Below, piece by piece: positions 24,707-35,811 of a DNA stretch of 64,000 bases. Under the pieces are notes generated by a model, which worked only from the letters and a program-made list of their open reading frames with translations, searched no databases and had not been told where the DNA came from. Position 1 is the stretch's first letter, and each line of letters starts with the position of its first letter. The position numbers and the translations under genes are program-made. Source of the stretch: Mauremys mutica. Lineage: Eukaryota > Chordata > Testudines > Geoemydidae. The stretch is from the NCBI RefSeq assembly GCF_020497125.1, contig NC_059075.1:47466003-47530002 (forward strand), in the 5' to 3' direction.

Positions 24707-25436
24707 AATGCTGTGCTGGAAGCTTGAGAAACCTTTTCGGAAGATGGTTAGATTGCTGCTTTTGATCTGTAAACTCCTTGTAACTTCTTTGTGTTGTGTT
24801 GTGAGTCAGGTCCAAATTGGGTGTGCTTCAGCACACATCAAAGGAACAGTCCATATTCATTGCAGTTATAGTCTTGGAGCCTTAAAATTCTACCAGCTCT
24901 CCAGGAAATACTTTGCCCTATAGGGTGAATTCCATTGAATATTATTGAATGTCAGTTTAAAAAAAAAAGTTCTTCCTTCAAAATAGGTGGTATTTTAAAG
25001 CGCTAGAGCAGAGATAGGAGCAGGTTCTTGACATTTCTTTCTAAGGCCCAGATTCTGCTACTGGCTGAGAGCAGGCAGGGCCAGAATCAGCCGGACAAAG
25101 AAGTTGTGAAGTAGCATCACTCCTGGCTCCCTGCCCTGCTAGTGCTGCCTCCAGCGACTTAGTCCCAATGGCAGACACAAGTGCTCTCCAGTAACAGTCT
25201 GTCCACTGGATCCTTGGATCCAAAATGTATAGATCCATGGGGCAAACTCAGGTCTGGGCATGACTCTCTGAATCCTACATTTATTCATCCCTGTCAGTAT
25301 CTGATATTCTGTCCTCTCTACATTATTCCTTCCTGTTCATCATCTCCTCCTTACTCTATCCTTCATTTCCTCCCTACGTTTCCTTTCATTCCTCCCCTCT
25401 CCCCACACCGCCATATACTCTAGGATTGGAACTAGG
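24707..25436. other. No recognised feature
   Basis: No supported gene or repeat boundary. Pyrimidine-rich from about 25310 to 25420. Confidence 0.4.
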
Positions 25437-25479
25437 TAATTTTCAGAGTAGGGAGGGAGCTCTCCCTGGATAATAACCA

Positions 25480-26190
25480 AGGAATGCAGACTATCCTTGC
25501 TGGAGATTCAGTGCTCAGAAGAATTGAAAGAACATTCTGCAAGGAACAAGCGAACAAAGGATGATGTGCTGGCTTTCCAGAGCCAAGACATGAGATATTA
25601 CTCTGAGATTGGCTAGGCTTCTGAAGTCTATGAGCAAGAATCCACTGGTGATGGTTCATATCAGCACTAATGAGGCTGCATTGCAGGATATCTCACAGAT
25701 AAATTACTTCAGGGAACTAGGAAGGAGAATAGCCAAGCAATCTTCTGAGACCCTTCCTCTCCAAAGGAAGACAGAAGTCAAAAGATTCTGGAAGTGAATT
25801 TCTGGGTAGGTAAAATGTGTAGCTTGGAGGGCTGTGGTTTTATGGAACATCGGTTCACCTTCTATGGGGCGAGGGGGCTGTATTGTTTGGATGGCCTCCG
25901 CCTCAATTTAGGGGGAACAGGGGCAGCTCTAGGCATTTTGCTCCCCCAAGCATGGCAGGCAGGTTGCCTTCGGCGGTTCGCCTGCGGAGGGTCCGCTGGT
26001 CCCACGGCTTCGGCGGACCTTCCGCAGGCAGCCGTCGAAGGCAGCCTGCCTGCTGCCCTCACGGCGCCGGCAAAGCGCCCCCCGCGGCTTGCCGCCCCAA
26101 GCACGCGCTTGGCATGCTGGGGCCTGGAGCCGCCCCTGAGGGGAAACCAACCTCCTTGGGAACAGGCTGGCTAGTGTAGTCATCAGAAGC
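25480..26190 (+). pseudogene. CR1 ORF1 with SGNH-esterase domain, broken
   Basis: CR1 ORF1 proteins in several vertebrates carry an SGNH-hydrolase (esterase) domain. Here the nucleophile block reads AGDSVLRRIERTF, with Gly-Asp-Ser at 25502-25510. The block that should read GTN reads HISTNEA near 25657-25674, so its Gly is Ser. The last block reads DGLRLNLGG at 25890, where the Asp-x-x-His pair has lost its His (CGC for CAC). The first two blocks are in different frames, and a stop follows shortly after the first. A 221-bp hAT-type element then cuts the final block at 25918. The catalytic triad and the frame are both lost. Confidence 0.7.
25918..26138. mobile_element. hAT-type MITE inserted in CR1 ORF1
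   Basis: The ends CAGGGGCAGCTCTAGGC and GGCCTGGAGCCGCCCCTG are inverted repeats. The flanks AGGGGGAA (25910-25917) and AGGGGAAA (26139-26146) form an 8-bp target duplication with one mismatch. The interior is GC-rich and contains a self-complementary pair (GCAGGTTGCCTTCGGCGG against complementary stretches around 26010-26045). Frames of 80-126 codons on both strands here come from its high GC. Confidence 0.85.
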
Positions 26191-26271
26191 TTGTAATATT
26201 CATGGGTTCTTATGAAGGAGACTTCAGGAAAGCTGAGGAAGATGGTTCTCTATTAGAAATAAGACTTAGAC

Positions 26272-26582
26272 CAGGGGTAGGCAACCTATGGCACGAGTGC
26301 CAAAGGCGGCACGCGAGCTGATTTTCAATGGCACTCACACTGCCTGGGTCCTGGCCACCAGTCCGGGGGGCTCTGCATTTTAATTTAACTTTAAATGAAG
26401 CTTCTTAGACATTTTTAAAACCTTATTTACTTTATATACAACAATAGTTCAGTTATATATTATAGATGTATAGAAAGAGACCTTCTAAAAACATTAAAAT
26501 GTATTACTGGCATGCAAAACCTTAAATTAGAGTGAATAAATGAAGACTCGGCACACCACTTCTGAAAGGTTGCTGACCCCTG
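26272..26582. mobile_element. hAT-type non-autonomous transposon, 311 bp
   Basis: The ends CAGGGGTAGGCAACC and GGTTGCTGACCCCTG are inverted repeats. A perfect 8-bp target duplication ACTTAGAC lies at 26264-26271 and 26583-26590. The same family forms the composite element at 51551-52478. Confidence 0.9.
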
Positions 26583-28202
26583 ACTTAGACCATATGCAAA
26601 ATCTGTCACTCTCCTAGAGAGTCTCTGTGGCATGCCTCCTCCGTGTGCTCAGTCAGACTAGGCAGAGCCCACTCCCAGGCATGACTCTCTTAAAGAGATA
26701 TTCTAACAGGGGTTAAACTAGTAGCAAAAATGGGAGGGTAAAAAGAGGGAAGATATGAGCACTCAGCTATCATAAAATGGAGATGCTGAAAACAAAATTA
26801 ATCAAGGAACCAAAGGACATAAAGAGAAAATTCTTGAATTTCTCAGGCTAGGAGCCTGGTTAACAAATGAGAGGAATTGGAATTGCTGATTTATGAGCAT
26901 AAATTTGATCAGGTTGGTATTACTGAAACCTGATGGGATGATTTGTACAATGAAATGTTAAAATCAATGGTTATAACCTATTTAGGAATGACTGAATGAG
27001 CAAAAGGGGAGAGGGAGTGGCACTATGTCAAAAATGGTATTATGTGTTTCTGACTCACTGATAACTTGGAAGAAAATTATCCGGAATGTTTATGGATCAG
27101 TGTCCTAGCAGATAAAGCACAAGATGGGGTACTAGTTTGTGTCTTCTGTAGACCAGCAAATCACACTAGGGAAGAGGATGACCACTTCCTTGTGCACCTA
27201 TCTACAATATATAGGGGAAAAAAATGATGTGATCACTGGGGACTTCAGTTAATGTGACATACGTTGGTGGTCTCATGCTTACAGTACTAAAACATCCTTG
27301 GAATTTCTAAATGTTATAGATGATAATTTCCTAACTCAAAAAGTGTTGCAGCCAACATGGGAAATTCTATATTAGACCTTATCCTAACATATAAAGAGGG
27401 TCTAGTCACAGAACTAAAAAGTTAATGGGAGCTTAGGTACAAGTGATCATGACTTGATCACATTTATAATGTGCAAGCAGAATAAAGTCCAGACTAATAA
27501 TATATAGTGCTTTAATAGGGCCAAGTCAACTGGGAAGAAGAAATTAATCAGAAAAAATATGAATGACAATTGGCAATCATTTAGGAATATCTTGCTAGAA
27601 GCCTAAAAAACCCAGAATCCCATAATTGAGGAAGACAGCTGTGCTGGTTAAAAAACCCAACCCATATATATAAAACACAAATGGAAGAAAGGGGAAGTTG
27701 ATTGTAATGATTATAAATCAGCAATTAGGAATTGTAGAAAATTGACAAGGGAAGCCAAGGGACATGAGAAATCTATGGCCAGCAGAATTGAGGACAATAA
27801 GAAGGAGTTTCTTTTAAAGTGTATTAGGAACAAAAAGAATCCTGCCAATGGTAATGGTCCATTACTAGGTGGAAGTGGTAGAATTGTCAATAATAAGGCA
27901 GAGGTGTTCAATAAATATTTCTGTTCTGCATTTGGGGAAAAACAGATTACATAGTCTCATCATATGGCGATGTTAATACTCTTTCTATTCCACTAGGATC
28001 TCAGGAGGATGTTAAATAGCAGCTACTAAAGTTAGATATTTTTAAATCAAATAGGCAAATAATTATAAGCCTGTCAGCCTGACATTGAGCCCAGACAAGA
28101 TATTGCAGTGGCTGATAGGGGACTTGATTAATAATGATGTAACATTAATGCAAATGAATATGAGTCCATGGGAAAATAAATCCTGTCAAACTAAGTCTTT
28201 TT

Positions 28203-28877
28203 TTGATAAGATTACGTTTGGTTGATAAAGATAATAGTGTTGATGTAATGTACTTAGATTTCTGTAAAGTATTTGACTTGGTGCTGCATGACATTTTGAT
28301 TAAAAAACTAGAACAACATAAAATTAACATGGCATACCTTAAATGGATTAAAAACTGGCTAAATGATAGGTCTCAAAATGTAAGAGTAAATGGGAAATCA
28401 TCATCAAGCAGGTCTGTTTCCAGTGGGGTCCCACAGGGATTGGTTCTTGGCCCTCTGCTATTTTACACTTTTATCAATGACCTGGGAGAAAATACAAAAT
28501 CATCACTGATAAAGTCTGCAAATAACCCAAAAACTGGGGGAGTAGTAATTAATGAAGAGGATAGGTCACTGATTCAGAGCGATGTGGATCACTTGGTAAA
28601 CTGGGAGCAAACAAGCAATATTTTTTTAATACATCTAAATGTAAACGTATACACCTGGAAACAAAGAATGTATTCTACTTACATGATGGAGGATTCTATT
28701 CAAGGAAACAGTGACTCTGAAAAAAATTTGGGTGTCGTGGTGGATGATCAGCTGAACATGAGCTCCCAGCGTGACACTGTAGCCACAAGAGCCAATGCGA
28801 TCCTGGGATGCATAAACAAGAGAATCTTGAGTAGGGGTAGAGAGGTTATTTTACCACAGTGTTTGGCACTGTTGTGA
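28203..28877 (+). pseudogene. CR1 reverse transcriptase fragment, inactive
   Basis: A 224-codon open frame covers the palm of a CR1-type reverse transcriptase. YLDFCKVFD (residues 17-25) holds the first catalytic Asp. SGVPQG is at 74-79, followed by VLGPLLF and INDLG. The catalytic FADD box is replaced by SANN at 105-108, so both metal-binding Asp residues are gone. The later PHLG-like part (SDSEKNLGVVVDDQLNMSSQ, near 172) is still readable. The upstream finger region is only visible as fragments in other frames, so the Met start is not a real start. Confidence 0.85.
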
Positions 28878-29394
28878 TCACTGCTGGAATACTGTGTCCG
28901 GCTCTGATGCCCGCAATTCAAGAAGGATGTTGATACATTAGAGAGGGTTCAGAGAAAAGCCATGAGAATGATTAGATAACATGCCTTATAGTGATAGACC
29001 CAAGGAGCTCGATCTATTTGGCTAAACAAAGAGAAGGTTAAGGGGTGACTTGATTGCAATCTAGAAGTACATACATAGGGAACAAATATTTAATAATGGG
29101 CTCTGCAGTCTAGCAGATTAAGGGATAACACAAGCCAGTTGCTGAAAGATGAAGCTAGATAAATTGAAACTGGAAATAAGGAGTAAATTTTTAATAGTGA
29201 GAGTAATTAACCATTGGAAGGGCTGTGGTGGATTCTCCATCACTGACAATTAAATCAAGACTGGGTGATTTTCTAAAATGTCTGCTCTAGGAATTATTTC
29301 GGGAAAGTTCTGTGGTCTGTTATACAGGAGGTCAGGGTAGATGATCACAATGGTCCCTTCTGGCCTTAGAATCTATGCATTCTAACATACTTAT

Positions 29395-30420
29395 AATTTG
29401 GTGCAATCTAGTGCATTGCAAAGCAAAACCTTTCATCCACATAATTATCTTTAAAAGGAAAGCTGGAACAATCCCCCTTTCTGTACCCCAGTAACCCTCA
29501 CCTTCCCATACAATCCCTTCTGCTACACTATGATGCTGCCATACGGACCAGTCAAGCCCCATCCTCTGAGACTTCCCCAACCCCAATTCATTTCACTTCC
29601 TCTGAGTGCACCCCCACATGGCTCTCTCCCCATGGATACTATTCCTTTCCATTAAGCCTAGCAACCACAACTGTCCTGTAGGGAAAAACCACACTTTGTG
29701 TTCTGATGGTAGCCTGCACATGCTCTCCATAGCTCCTTTCTCTGGCAGCATCTGGCAATTGCCTTCTTTGCTGATGCTGCACAGGACCACCTTAGTCCCC
29801 CTTTCTGGCAAAAAGTAGAAGTGATGCTGCAGGAAGTCCCCTCCAGATAGTGCCAACCTGCACCAGCCGTGCTTGTAAGGTGTTTTGCAGTATGTCAGTG
29901 ACCTCACCTGCAGCACATGACAGGGAGGCATCACCTATTTACAGAATGGACCCAATTTTTTGAAAGAGGAATCTGCAGAGAGCTATTTACCAGGGATCTT
30001 CCTCCCTCAGTTCTATGATTTCACAATGTCCTATCTTTTAAATCCCTTCAGGAGAAAATACACACCTGAATAGAATGTAGCATTCAGCACTCATGAAGCA
30101 AATATCCTTGCATTGCAGTAGGTTTCCCTCCCCCACCTCTATTTTTTTTAAGCAGATAGCTGTGGCGTATGAAACCGAAATTCTAGGGTTAGTTGCTATT
30201 AGGAAACTCAGAAAGTAACTACTGATAATTTCACACGTCCGCATCGTATGAGGCATAGCTTTGTTTCCTCAACTTGTTAAAGGGCTAGATCTGTTTAGCT
30301 CTTTCAGGAAAAGAACTCTTACCTAAGAGGTGCGGTAATACTCAGCTTCACTTTAATGCCTCACTTTAACCTAAGAAGAGGGAAGTAATTTAATTATCAT
30401 ATGTGCTAATCACATTGGGT
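29395..30420. other. No recognised feature
   Basis: A minus-strand frame of 113 codons (29593-29934) resembles no family I know and has no neighbouring signals. I take it as chance. Confidence 0.4.
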
Positions 30421-30625
30421 GGGTATGGCATAATCTAGTAGCTAGGGCACTGATATGGGAGTCAGTCTGGTTCTAGTCCCAGCTCTGCTACAGACCTGCT
30501 GTGTGACCTTGGACAAGTCACTTCTACTCTCTGTGCCTTGTTTTTCCCACCTGTAAAATGGAGATAGTGGCATTTACCATCCTTTGTATAGTACTTTGTT
30601 AGCTGTAGATGTAAAGCACAATGTA
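30421..30625 (+). mobile_element. MIR-like SINE
   Basis: The core reads TGTGTGACCTTGGACAAGTC followed by CACTTCTACTCTCTGTGCC and ACCTGTAAAATGGAGATAG, which are hallmark MIR words. The tail carries GTATAGTACTTTGTTAGC. Confidence 0.8.
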
Positions 30626-31008
30626 AGAACTAAGGTTGTTTTTTTTTAATGTGAGTTTTCCAATGCTGTGTTTGTGATGGACTTTTGACTTCCTCTAACC
30701 GCCTGAACATTGAAACTGAAATAGACTTTCCCTGTGAGAAAGGGAGTGGGTGGTAGCAGGGGACAATGTACTAACCCATTAATCATCAGTGGCTGGAGTT
30801 CAAATATTGACATGTGAAGTAATGGGTTTTTTTTCCTTGGGGTGTGTCTCTCACATTAGTCCTCCTGTGTGCGTGTCAGAAATATTTCACAAAATAAGAG
30901 TCTCTGCCTCAGAAAGACACAGCCCAGAGAAGCAGGTTTGCTTTAGTTTAGGACAGAGGTGCATGGGCAGAGCTATGTGGGATGGCTAGGACCTGCCCAC
31001 ACTAGGGA

Positions 31009-31232
31009 CAGGACCGGCTCCAGCTTTTTTGCTGCCCCAAGCGGCGGTGAAGAAAAAAAAAAAACCCCGATTGAGCTGCTGCCGAATCACCACCAAAGAG
31101 GAAGCGAAGGACTGAAGGACCCGCCACCAAATTGCCACCACCGCAGACCAGGACGTTCTGCCCCAACAACGGACCTTTCTATTGGCTGCCTCAGGCATCT
31201 GCTTCCTTCACTGGTTCCTGGAGCCGGCCCTG
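31009..31232. mobile_element. hAT-type MITE
   Basis: The ends CAGGACCGGCTCCAG and CCTGGAGCCGGCCCTG are inverted repeats, with GCTGCCCCAAGCGGCGG next to the left end. The flanks ACTAGGGA and CTAAGGAT resemble a decayed 8-bp duplication. It is related to the element at 25918-26138. Confidence 0.75.
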
Positions 31233-31639
31233 CTAAGGATGTGCATGAATAAGAATGTCCTATTATGTAGAGCTTTGTTTTGGAACGTGAATATCAAGAA
31301 CTTTGTGGTGCTAAATGATTCTGGTACCTTTCTTTACCCTAACAATTCTTATCCACACCCTGCTTTCCCCATACCTCTGAGGTTTCCACTCCCTTTTCTC
31401 TTACCTGTGACTTGGATTTTGGTTCCTTCTTTCTCTCCCAGGAAACCTTTATCAACAACCAACTCACTCCCTTCCACCGCACAGTCCTCAAGATCTCCTT
31501 CTGCTCATTATCCCATGGGCCTGCCTCTGATCATTTGTCTGTGCTGATTCCCAGCTTCCTTGCTACATTCACATCTTACACTCTCTGAGGCTTCCCCTGT
31601 GAAAAGTTCCCTGAATATGGTGTTCACATGATATGACTA
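31233..31639. other. No recognised feature
   Basis: The sequence is pyrimidine-rich around 31330-31560. No gene signals. Confidence 0.4.
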
Positions 31640-32239
31640 GGGGCTTGTCTACACTTGCCATTTAAAGTGGAAAAAGTCCCTTTTTTGCGCAAAAACCGTG
31701 GGAGCGTCTACATTTGCCAATGACTTTTTGCGGTGAAACTCAGAAGTTTCACCACAAAAAGAAAAGCACTTCCATAAGAGGCGTACACCGTACAGCTCTT
31801 ACCAGTGATGCTCTTGCAGTGATGTACAAGTAAAGACATGTTTTTCCTGTTCACAGAGCGTTTAGCATCCACTGGATATCCCACAGTGCCTAGGTGACCA
31901 CTCTAGCCAGCAGCTCTGCTGCTCTGAAGCCAGGTAAACAGACAACTCCTCCTCCCCCTGTAAAGCCCCGGGGAACTTTGAAACTCCCCTTCCTGTTTTC
32001 TTGGCAAGTGCTCACTTATCATCCGGCCAGGTGACAATGCCTGCTCCACGGAGCAAAATATCCCCTGCTTGGAGCAATGCTGAGCTACTGGAGCTTATCA
32101 GTGTTTGGGTAGAGGAGGCTGTGCAGGGACCCAGGATACCCCAGGATCACCCCACAAGACCGTACACAAGTGCGTACACAAACCAGCATTTTACTTTCAC
32201 CAGTTCACTACCACCATTGAAACTGACAACGTAGCCTAG
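31640..32239 (+). mobile_element. Harbinger-like MITE carrying a Myb/SANT gene fragment (copy 1)
   Basis: It starts GGGCTTGTCTACACTTGCCA, the terminus shared with the right ends of the copies at 33147 and 40215 in reverse. Its interior matches those copies, including ATCCCACAGTGCCTAGG and the coding segment at 32001. The right part has internal deletions and lacks the GTCTACAC end. This copy lies opposite in orientation to the other two. Confidence 0.65.
32001..32150 (+). pseudogene. Myb/SANT-like DNA-binding protein fragment
   Basis: The plus frame contains SPAWSNAELLELISVWVEEA (residues 21-40), the first helix pattern (Trp, then Leu-x-x-Leu-Ile, then Trp) of the Myb/SANT-like proteins encoded by Harbinger-type transposons. 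It then runs out of homology within about 15 residues. The minus strand at 33316-33525 encodes the same segment. This is a captured 5' end of the parent element's gene, not a working gene. Confidence 0.55.
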
Positions 32240-32334
32240 TTCATCACTGGGTCCAGCACCATAGATAAATTCCCAGGCTTAAGAACCCTGCTACGAAATC
32301 ATATGTGGTAAGGGAGGGGTCTGAAATTTGTAGT

Positions 32335-32790
32335 ATAGTTGAGCAAATAATTAATTTTTTTTGTTCTGTGACCAAAAATAAAATTGTTTCAGGTCAACCC
32401 GAAACATATATTTTCTGGTTTTTCTTGCTGACATAGCAAAGTGAAAAACTTTGGTTTTGGGTTGAACTAAATGTTTCATTCAACAACAAACTACAGTATT
32501 ATTTTTTTCTTCATTTTTGTGTGTTGTTTATCTTTTTGTTTGTTATATAAATCTAGCTAAATTTCAAAAGGAAATGTTGTTTTGAAATGAAAAGTTGCAG
32601 CATTTCATTTTGAAAATGTTGAAATGCAACATTTTGACTTTTTCCAAAAAAAAAGTCTTAATTTGTTTCTTTGGCTAAAACTATTCACCAAATTTGACCT
32701 GAATTTGCAAATAGTTTTGGTCAACCCAAAACTGCATTTTTTGGCAAATAAACTATTAGTCTGCAAAATTTCATCCAGCCCTAATCAGTA
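32335..32790. repeat. AT-rich dispersed repeat
   Basis: Rich in words such as TTTTGAAATG, AAAATTTC and GGTCAACCC. A similar sequence in reverse lies at about 56060-56475, and shorter pieces near 23760 and 46220. The family is unknown. Confidence 0.45.
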
Positions 32791-32919
32791 GATTGGAGGG
32801 ATGAATTGGGAGCTTCAAAGTCCCTGGCTATACTAAAAAAAAAAAAGTTTCTGAAAATTTTCGACAGTTGCCAACACTGCTTCAGCTCCAGTAGTGTCAG
32901 TGACACTGATTTGGGAGCC

Positions 32920-33073
32920 ATCATGTAAGATGAACAGGAGTACTTGTGGCACCTTAGAGACTAACAAATTTCTTTCGTGAGCTACAGCTCACTTCTTCGG
33001 ATGCAGAACTCCTGTTCTATTTGCGGATACAAACTAACACGACTGCTACTCTGAAACCTATCATGTAAGATGA
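32920..33073. mobile_element. Mini-Penelope unit, 126 bp, with 14-bp target duplication
   Basis: ATCATGTAAGATGA is present at 32920-32933 and again at 33060-33073. Between them is a 126-bp insert (32934-33059) that joins two Penelope-type ends: ACAGGAGTACTTGTGGCACC and GAGACTAACAAATTT on the left, GCTACAGCTCACTTCTTCGG in the centre, and the complement of TTTCAGAGTAGCAGTCGTGT on the right. The left and right outer ends read inward in opposite directions. Confidence 0.8.
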
Positions 33074-33146
33074 GTCCCCGGATGCTGCAGGCATTTTCAT
33101 TGCTGTGTCGATTAGATCTATTCTGAGCAAGATTAGTTGTAAAAAC

Positions 33147-33866
33147 TAAGGCTATGTCTACACTTGCAGAGTTTTTGCGCTGTCAATTTCAATGGTGATA
33201 GTGAACCAGTGAAAGAAAAGCACTGGTTTGTGTACTCACTCACTTCCACAGGCATCAGAGAGTGTTTACATTTGCAGCACTTCCATCGCAGATGAGAATA
33301 GAGCACTGAGGGCAGCTATCCCACAGTGCACTGCAGCTCTCTCCATTTTGACAAAAGACTTCTGGGAAGTGTGGGGGGGTGATCGCGGGGCATCGTGGGT
33401 CCCTGCACAGCCTCCTCTCCCCAAGTACTGATCAGCTCCAGTAGCTCAGCATTGCTCCAAGCAGGGGATCGTTTGCTCTGTGGAACAGGCATTGTCACCT
33501 GGCCAGATAAGTGAGCACTTGCCAAGAAAACAGGAAGGGGAGTTTCAAAGTTCCTGGGGTTTTATGGGGGAGGGGTGGATTCTGTTTACCTGGCGTGAGA
33601 GCAGCAGAGCTGCTTGCCAGAGTGGTCACCTAGGCACTGCGGATGCTAAAAGCTCTGTAAACAGGAAGAACGTGTCTTCACTTGTACATCACTGCAAAAG
33701 TATCACCGGTAAGAGCTGTATGCCTCTCATGGAGGTGGCTTTCTTTTTGTGATGAAACTGCTAAGTTTCAGTTCAAAAAGTCATTAGCAAGTGTAAACGC
33801 TCCCACGGTTTTTGTGCAAAAAAGGGACTTTTTCTGCTTTAAATGGCAAGTGTAGACATGCCCTTA
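33147..33866 (-). mobile_element. Harbinger-like MITE carrying a Myb/SANT gene fragment (copy 2)
   Basis: The ends TAAGGCTATGTCTACACTTGC and GCAAGTGTAGACATGCCCTTA are inverted repeats about 720 bases apart. The minus strand (33316-33525) encodes the Myb/SANT-like segment with Trp, LLELIST and Trp-Gly-Glu-Glu. CTATCCCACAGTGCACTGC is an internal marker shared with other Harbinger-like elements in the window. This is the most complete of the three copies. Confidence 0.75.
33316..33525 (-). pseudogene. Myb/SANT-like fragment in MITE copy 2
   Basis: The 69-codon minus frame starts MASAHLSGQVTMPVPQSK and continues with SPAWSNAELLELISTWGEEA, the start of a Myb/SANT-like domain. The homology stops just after the second Trp, where the parent gene was deleted. 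The window's copy at 32001 gives the same protein segment with a few changes. Harbinger-type transposons need such a protein to help bring transposase to DNA, so this is probably a relic of the autonomous parent. Confidence 0.55.
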
Positions 33867-34087
33867 GATCTAAGAAAAATGCCTGCAACAGTGGAGACAG
33901 CTCCAGAGAAGGAGAGAGCTAGAATCTTTTTTCCTGCAAACCAAATGTGAGGCCCATTGCAGATTGTATGAGAAACATTCAAGGTTGTGAAGCACTCAGA
34001 TACTAAAGAAATGTGGGCCATATAAGCATTTGGATAGGTAAGTAGATAGGTTAGATTGCATGATCTCAAATGAATGTTACTACTCCC

Positions 34088-34210
34088 TAGGGTGACCAGA
34101 TGTCCCGATTTTATAGGGACAGTCCTGATATTTGGGGCTTTGTCTTATGTAGGCGCCTGTTACCCCTCACCCCCATCTCGATCTTTCACACTTGCTGTCT
34201 GGTCACCCTA
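34088..34210. mobile_element. MITE with TAGGGTGACCAGA ends
   Basis: The ends TAGGGTGACCAGA and TCTGGTCACCCTA are near-perfect inverted repeats 123 bases apart. A second copy is at 37507-37625. This is a common reptile MITE type; I do not assign a family name. Confidence 0.85.
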
Positions 34211-34628
34211 CTGCTCCCTCACTTTCACGAACACTAACTGTCATTTCAGGGTGGGGCATGCTTTGTAAGGATTTTTATGCTTTCACTCTCTGTAAGAAAA
34301 AAGTATTGTACATTGATTCAGTTTTCTTGCAGAATAGTATTAACTCCTCTCTACACAGATCTCACTTTTTACCAGACTATATAACACTTTCCTGAATGAG
34401 TGTGGTTTTAGACCCTTAGGTACTTTAGCTTCTTTCTTAGTGGATTGAAAAAGCATGAAGAGCTATTTGAGAACCCTTGGTGAGGTTTGTGTTTGTTTGT
34501 TTTTCTTTCCAATATTTGGATTAGGATAACAGGGTCCATGCATGTCAGAGTATGCACGATGACAGCGCTTTTAATAAACTGCAGTTAAGGTCCACATGCT
34601 AAAAGGGGAATGTTGCCATTAACACCAA

Positions 34629-34630
<2 letters not shown>

Positions 34631-34672
<42 letters not shown>
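34631..34672. repeat. (GT)n microsatellite
   Basis: About 42 bases of uninterrupted GT. It supplies the Cys-Val start of a spurious 196-codon frame. Confidence 0.95.
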
Positions 34673-34675
<3 letters not shown>

Positions 34676-35810
34676 ACTAGTTTTACACCACTGTAACTTC
34701 ATGGACTCCGGTCTATGTAACCTTTCCAAATATTATTGTTATATAGTAACACTATTTGCTGGCTCCCTAAGAAGGGGGGCCCAGATTTTGCTCATTTTTT
34801 CTGTTGGCCAAATCCTTCTTATACTCACAAAAGTGGTCCCACTGAAGTCAATCTACTTCAGTGACTACTTAAAGCAAGTAGGATTAAGCCTGTCATATTT
34901 CAATCTGAATGTTAGTCTTTTGTTAGCAGAAGCATTCAACACTGGTAACATCCAGTTTTTGAATGGGGTGCTGGTGTGTGAGGAGAGATTTGTTGCCATC
35001 CATAAATTTAATTCAATCTGGTTAGTTTCTTCTTCCAAAAATGTGTTCATTCAACTATGTCATATCACCCACTACATAAAGGGCTCTGATGTGTGTGGGT
35101 TTGGGTGTAATAATCTATTCTTAGGACCTAGGGCTCCAACTCTTACTTGTACATGTAGTCCTTATTCGTTCAGGTGGTCCAACTGGTTTAAACAGGAATT
35201 TGTCAGAATAAGGACTGAATAAAAACCGAGTATGGATTTCAGGATTGGCCCCAATGGGACTATTCATAGGAGTAATTATTTGTAGGATCAGGCCCTAAGT
35301 TTGCATCCATTCTAATTTTATCATTGAGTTTAGAATATTGCCCCAATCACCTTCTGAGTATGAAGGGTTCAGACCATGCTCCCACACTTGTCTTTGTTCT
35401 TACAGCCAGTTAGATGAATCCCTGCCTTGTGTGACTGTCCTGGTAGTATTTTGTAGTAGTATCCAAACTGGAGGCCTAAGAATTGAGGTGCTGAGAGCCA
35501 AGAGCTCCTGGGAAGCATTTCCAAATGTTATCATGTAGCAACTTTTCACCATTGCCCAAATCAAATTTTGGGCTTGATGCTGCAACCACGTATTGGAGTA
35601 ACTTAGCTCATGTGAGTACAATTACTTTCGTGTTTCAGTGTTTGCAGGATCAGATCCTTTGTTTTCAAATCCCCAATGGGCATGAAGTTGTTTTTTTCAT
35701 AAATCAGAAATTGGTGACACACCTTGGCTGCATGTTTTTAATACAAACTCTTAACTTGCCCAGGATTTTTAAGTGTGGCATATATCTGGGTTGCTAGATT
35801 TTTACCAACA
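34673..35810. other. No recognised feature
   Basis: Two loosely palindromic stretches with words such as GATCAGGCCC and GATCAGATCC (near 35285 and 35648) may be relics of short foldback elements like the one at 57457. No gene is supported. Confidence 0.35.
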
Positions 35811-35811
35811 C

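Larger units (their letters stand above)
25437..29390 (+). mobile_element. Nearly full-length CR1 LINE, dead, split by two DNA transposons
   Basis: In order it holds an esterase-type ORF1 (25490-26190), an endonuclease region (about 26880-27480, with decayed pieces such as TTACTGAAACCTGATGGGAT and GTCTTCTGTAGACCAGCAAA), the reverse transcriptase (28200-28880), and the CR1 3' tail ending GATGATCACAATGGTCCC and ATCTATGCATTCTAA near 29390. Two hAT-type elements (25918-26138 and 26272-26582) interrupt it. Removing them leaves about 3.4 kb. Every reading frame is broken, so it is an old copy. The 5' limit is approximate. The 3' third closely parallels the fragment at 41831-42152, so both belong to one subfamily. 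Confidence 0.8.

Noticed and set aside
25794..26183. Several frames of 80-126 codons on both strands
   Set aside because: They lie over the GC-rich hAT-type insertion at 25918-26138 and parts of CR1; they arise from base composition.
34632..35222. 196-codon plus-strand open frame
   Set aside because: It begins in a (GT)n microsatellite and has no recognisable domain, no promoter and no conserved pattern.
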